From Ruminococcus flavefaciens (GTDB lineage: Bacteria > Bacillota > Clostridia > Oscillospirales > Ruminococcaceae): a stretch of 15,902 bases of DNA. How positions within the stretch are numbered: the stretch's first letter is position 1; each line of letters starts with the position of its first letter. Under the pieces are notes generated by a model that searched no databases, was not told the DNA's origin, and worked only from the letters and a program-made list of their open reading frames with translations. The stretch spans positions 8,870 through 24,771 of the forward strand of contig DEBW01000054.1 in NCBI GenBank assembly GCA_002348905.1, written 5' to 3'. This document shows positions 14,126 through 15,902 of the stretch, piece after piece. Both the position numbers and the translations under genes were made by a program.

Positions 14126-14154
14126 ATTATACAACATTTTTCACCGAATGTCAA
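14126..14154 (-). promoter_or_regulatory. Consensus sigma-A promoter of the cysteine-rich membrane protein gene
   Basis: Minus strand: TTGACA (14154-14149), a 17-base spacer and TATAAT (14131-14126), a full consensus match. Confidence 0.8.
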
Positions 14155-14165
14155 AGATTTTTTTC

Positions 14166-14195
14166 TGACTGACAGTCATTCGACGAATATTTCGT
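14166..14195. promoter_or_regulatory. Cluster of palindromes in the divergent membrane protein/thyX promoter region
   Basis: Three overlapping or adjacent inverted repeats: TGACT-gac-AGTCA (14166-14178), ATTCG-a-CGAAT (14178-14188) and ACGAA-tat-TTCGT (14183-14195). The 12 bases CGAATATTTCGT (14184-14195) also occur at 12740-12751 in the operator of the condensation operon. The site lies 10 bases upstream of the thyX -35 and about 30 bases upstream of the membrane protein -35. Confidence 0.5.
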
Positions 14196-14205
14196 TTTTT
14201 CAGTA

Positions 14206-14234
14206 TTGACTTGTACTGAAAAAAATGTTAAAAT
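14206..14234 (+). promoter_or_regulatory. Sigma-A-type promoter of thyX
   Basis: TTGACT (14206-14211), a 17-base spacer and TAAAAT (14229-14234) with TGT before the -10. Its position rules out translation from the open frame's earlier start at 14206. Confidence 0.75.
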
Positions 14235-14265
14235 AGATTTATATGTATTTAAGAAGGTGAGTAAT

Positions 14266-15036
14266 TTGAAGGTCATGTTGCTGTCACATACTCCCGAACC
14301 TGAAAAAACTGTAGCAACTGCTGCAAAGCTCTGCTATTCAAGCAGTGATATAGGTTCTCTGAGAGAGGGACTTACCCCTGAAAAAACAGCTGAATTTATA
14401 AATATGCTCGTTTCAATAGGTCACGAAAGCGTTATGGAGCACGTAAGCTTTACCTTTGGTATTGAAGGTATCTCCCGTGCCTGCTCTCATCAGCTTGTAC
14501 GCCACCGTATTGCTTCATATAGTCAGAAAAGCCAACGCTATGTAAACGAAAACGGCTTTGAGTTCATTACTCCGCCGGAGATAGAGGCTATACCTGAAGC
14601 TAAAGAAGAATTTGACCGCATGATGAACGAGATAACGGCAAGCTATGATAAAATAGCTGATATTCTTACAGAAAGCCATAAATCACGCTTTATAGCTGAG
14701 GGACTTGATGAAAAGTCGGCATCTTCAAAGGCAAGAAAGCTTGCAAATGAAGACGCAAGATTCATACTTCCGAATGCCTGTGAGACTAAAATAGTCGTTA
14801 CGATGAATGTGCGTTCGCTTTTCAATTTCTTCCGTCACCGCTGCTGTAATCGTGCCCAGTGGGAGATTCGTGCTGTCGCAAATGAAATGCTGAGACTTTG
14901 TCTTGAAGCAGCTCCGAATATATTCTCTCATGCAGGTCCGTCGTGTGTTGCTGAAGGTAAATGTCCGGAGGGAAAGATGACTTGCGGAAAAATGAACGAA
15001 GTCAAAGGATACTTTGCTGAATTCAAAAAGTCCTGA
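14266..15036 (+). CDS. thyX: Flavin-dependent thymidylate synthase ThyX
   Basis: ThyX converts dUMP to dTMP using methylene-tetrahydrofolate and reduced FAD, in place of ThyA. The 256-residue protein carries the signature RHRx7S as RHRIASYSQKS (79-89, then QRY). Other conserved parts are GHESVMEHVSFTFGIEGISRACSHQLVRH, LPNACETKIVVTMNVRSLFNFFRHRC and RAQWEIR. The start is the TTG at 14266 (MKVMLLSHTPEPE), because AGAAGGTGA lies 6 bases upstream; an ATG nine bases further on is too far from that site. The next gene starts 14 bases after the stop, so they are probably co-transcribed. Confidence 0.95.
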   Translation: MKVMLLSHTPEPEKTVATAAKLCYSSSDIGSLREGLTPEKTAEFINMLVSIGHESVMEHVSFTFGIEGISRACSHQLVRHRIASYSQKSQRYVNENGFEFITPPEIEAIPEAKEEFDRMMNEITASYDKIADILTESHKSRFIAEGLDEKSASSKARKLANEDARFILPNACETKIVVTMNVRSLFNFFRHRCCNRAQWEIRAVANEMLRLCLEAAPNIFSHAGPSCVAEGKCPEGKMTCGKMNEVKGYFAEFKKS

Positions 15037-15050
15037 CAGGAGGATATCTG

Positions 15051-15902
15051 ATGCTTGAATTCAGAGATATAAATATCTCAGATAAAGAAAAGGTGAATAC
15101 TGCTCTTGCAGCTTCTGACAACCGAGGCTGTGAGTATTCATTTGCAAATAATATGGCATGGCGCAGACTTGGAGAGTCAAAGATAGCTTTTTTCAAAGAT
15201 TTCTATATCTGCGGAGCCTTTGGCGGATACAGTGAACGTCCACGTTTTATACTGCCTGCCGGAAAAGGTGATATACGTGAAGTTATTGCCGAATTAAAAA
15301 GGTATTCTGAATCAGCCGGTTATCCTCTGATGCTGACAGGAGTTACAGATAAGCAGCTTGATATGCTTAATGAACTCTATCCCGGCGGATTTACTTCTGA
15401 ACTTGACAGGGACAGCTCGGATTATATCTATCTTCGCAGCGATCTTGCTGAGCTTGCAGGTAAAAAATATCATGCCAAGCGCAATCATCTCGCAAGATTT
15501 AATGAACTTGACTACGAGTTTTCGATGATAACCGAAAAAGATTTCGATGACTGCATACTTTTCTGCGTTGATAAATATAACAGCAGCGATAAGTCTGACC
15601 ATTCGTTTATTGCTGAGCAGTTTGCGATAAATACCTATTTCAGCTATTATGATGAACTCGCTCTGAAAGGCGGTATCATACGTATAAACGGCAAAATTGC
15701 TGCTTTGACCATTGGCGAAAAGCTCAATTCTGACACTTTCTGCGTTCACATCGAAAAAGCTGATACATCTTATAGCGGCATATACGCCGGCATAAACAAC
15801 TTATTTGTTAAAAGCTGTACTGCCGGAGCTGAATATATCAACCGTGAGGAGGATCTTGGCATAGAGGGACTGAGAAAGTCAAAACTCTCTTATCATCCTG
15901 CA
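15051..15902 (+). CDS. DUF2156 / phosphatidylglycerol lysyltransferase C-terminal-like acyltransferase (partial)
   Basis: The frame is open from the ATG at 15051 to the window edge (284 codons visible, end missing). AGGAGG (15038-15043) precedes it by 7 bases. The protein starts MLEFRDINISDKEKV, then SFANNMAWR, ELKRYSESAGYPLMLTG, the KKYHAKRNHLARFNEL segment near 136-151, and the terminal YINREEDLGIEGLRKSKLSY. These match the double-GNAT DUF2156 family, which includes the catalytic domain of MprF (aminoacyl transfer to lipids) and several soluble relatives. No membrane segments are seen, so it is a soluble family member of unknown substrate. It is probably in an operon with thyX. Confidence 0.8.
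   Translation, partial: MLEFRDINISDKEKVNTALAASDNRGCEYSFANNMAWRRLGESKIAFFKDFYICGAFGGYSERPRFILPAGKGDIREVIAELKRYSESAGYPLMLTGVTDKQLDMLNELYPGGFTSELDRDSSDYIYLRSDLAELAGKKYHAKRNHLARFNELDYEFSMITEKDFDDCILFCVDKYNSSDKSDHSFIAEQFAINTYFSYYDELALKGGIIRINGKIAALTIGEKLNSDTFCVHIEKADTSYSGIYAGINNLFVKSCTAGAEYINREEDLGIEGLRKSKLSYHPA

Noticed and set aside
15312..15749. 145-codon minus-strand frame
   Set aside because: Shadow of the DUF2156-type gene on the plus strand, which has a strong ribosome site and family motifs.
1..15902. CRISPR array, mobile element, tRNA, rRNA or riboswitch
   Set aside because: No regularly spaced repeats, no transposase or integrase motifs, no cloverleaf or T-box-like leader was recognised anywhere in the window.

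Overview
The window looks like a chromosomal segment of a low-to-moderate-GC, spore-lineage Firmicute. The best guess is a Ruminococcus-like member of the Oscillospiraceae. The grounds are a spoIIGA-sigE pair, strong AGGAGG-type ribosome binding sites, sigma-A promoters with 17-bp spacers (several with an extended TGn -10), a ThyX-type thymidylate synthase and an energy-coupling-factor (ECF) vitamin transporter subunit. No rRNA, tRNA, CRISPR array, transposase or phage gene is visible. The species assignment is inference.

Left part (1-4368, minus strand): the 5' part of recJ runs off the left edge. Next come sigE and spoIIGA, the sporulation sigma factor and its processing protease. spoIIGA has an odd start region and a possible Spo0A-type promoter. 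Upstream of them is a DEAD-box RNA helicase with a DbpA-type RNA-binding domain, followed by an unlisted 35-residue membrane peptide whose ribosome site overlaps the helicase stop codon.

Middle (4340-9521): on the plus strand lie an ECF transporter S component, a TcdA-type tRNA-modifying enzyme and a cysteine synthase. A convergent lipoprotein gene follows on the minus strand. Its mature part shows a motif pattern resembling ferredoxin-dependent bilin reductases (PcyA-like), which is unexpected for a lipoprotein in this kind of organism. Divergent from it is an EAL-PAS-PAS cyclic-di-GMP phosphodiesterase.

Right-middle (9547-14205, minus strand): this is the most accessory-looking region. A free-standing condensation-domain protein, a carrier protein and an AMP-forming adenylation enzyme are encoded in one tight operon, an NRPS-like assembly line split into three proteins. 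Immediately upstream are a MarR-family regulator and a membrane protein with seven clustered cysteines. The operon promoter abuts two tandem TTCG-N5-CGAA palindromes, likely regulator sites. Part of that sequence recurs in the divergent promoter region upstream of the membrane protein and thyX.

Right edge (14206-15902, plus strand): thyX starts at a TTG codon from a strong promoter. It is followed closely by a DUF2156/lysyltransferase-like acyltransferase gene that continues past the window.
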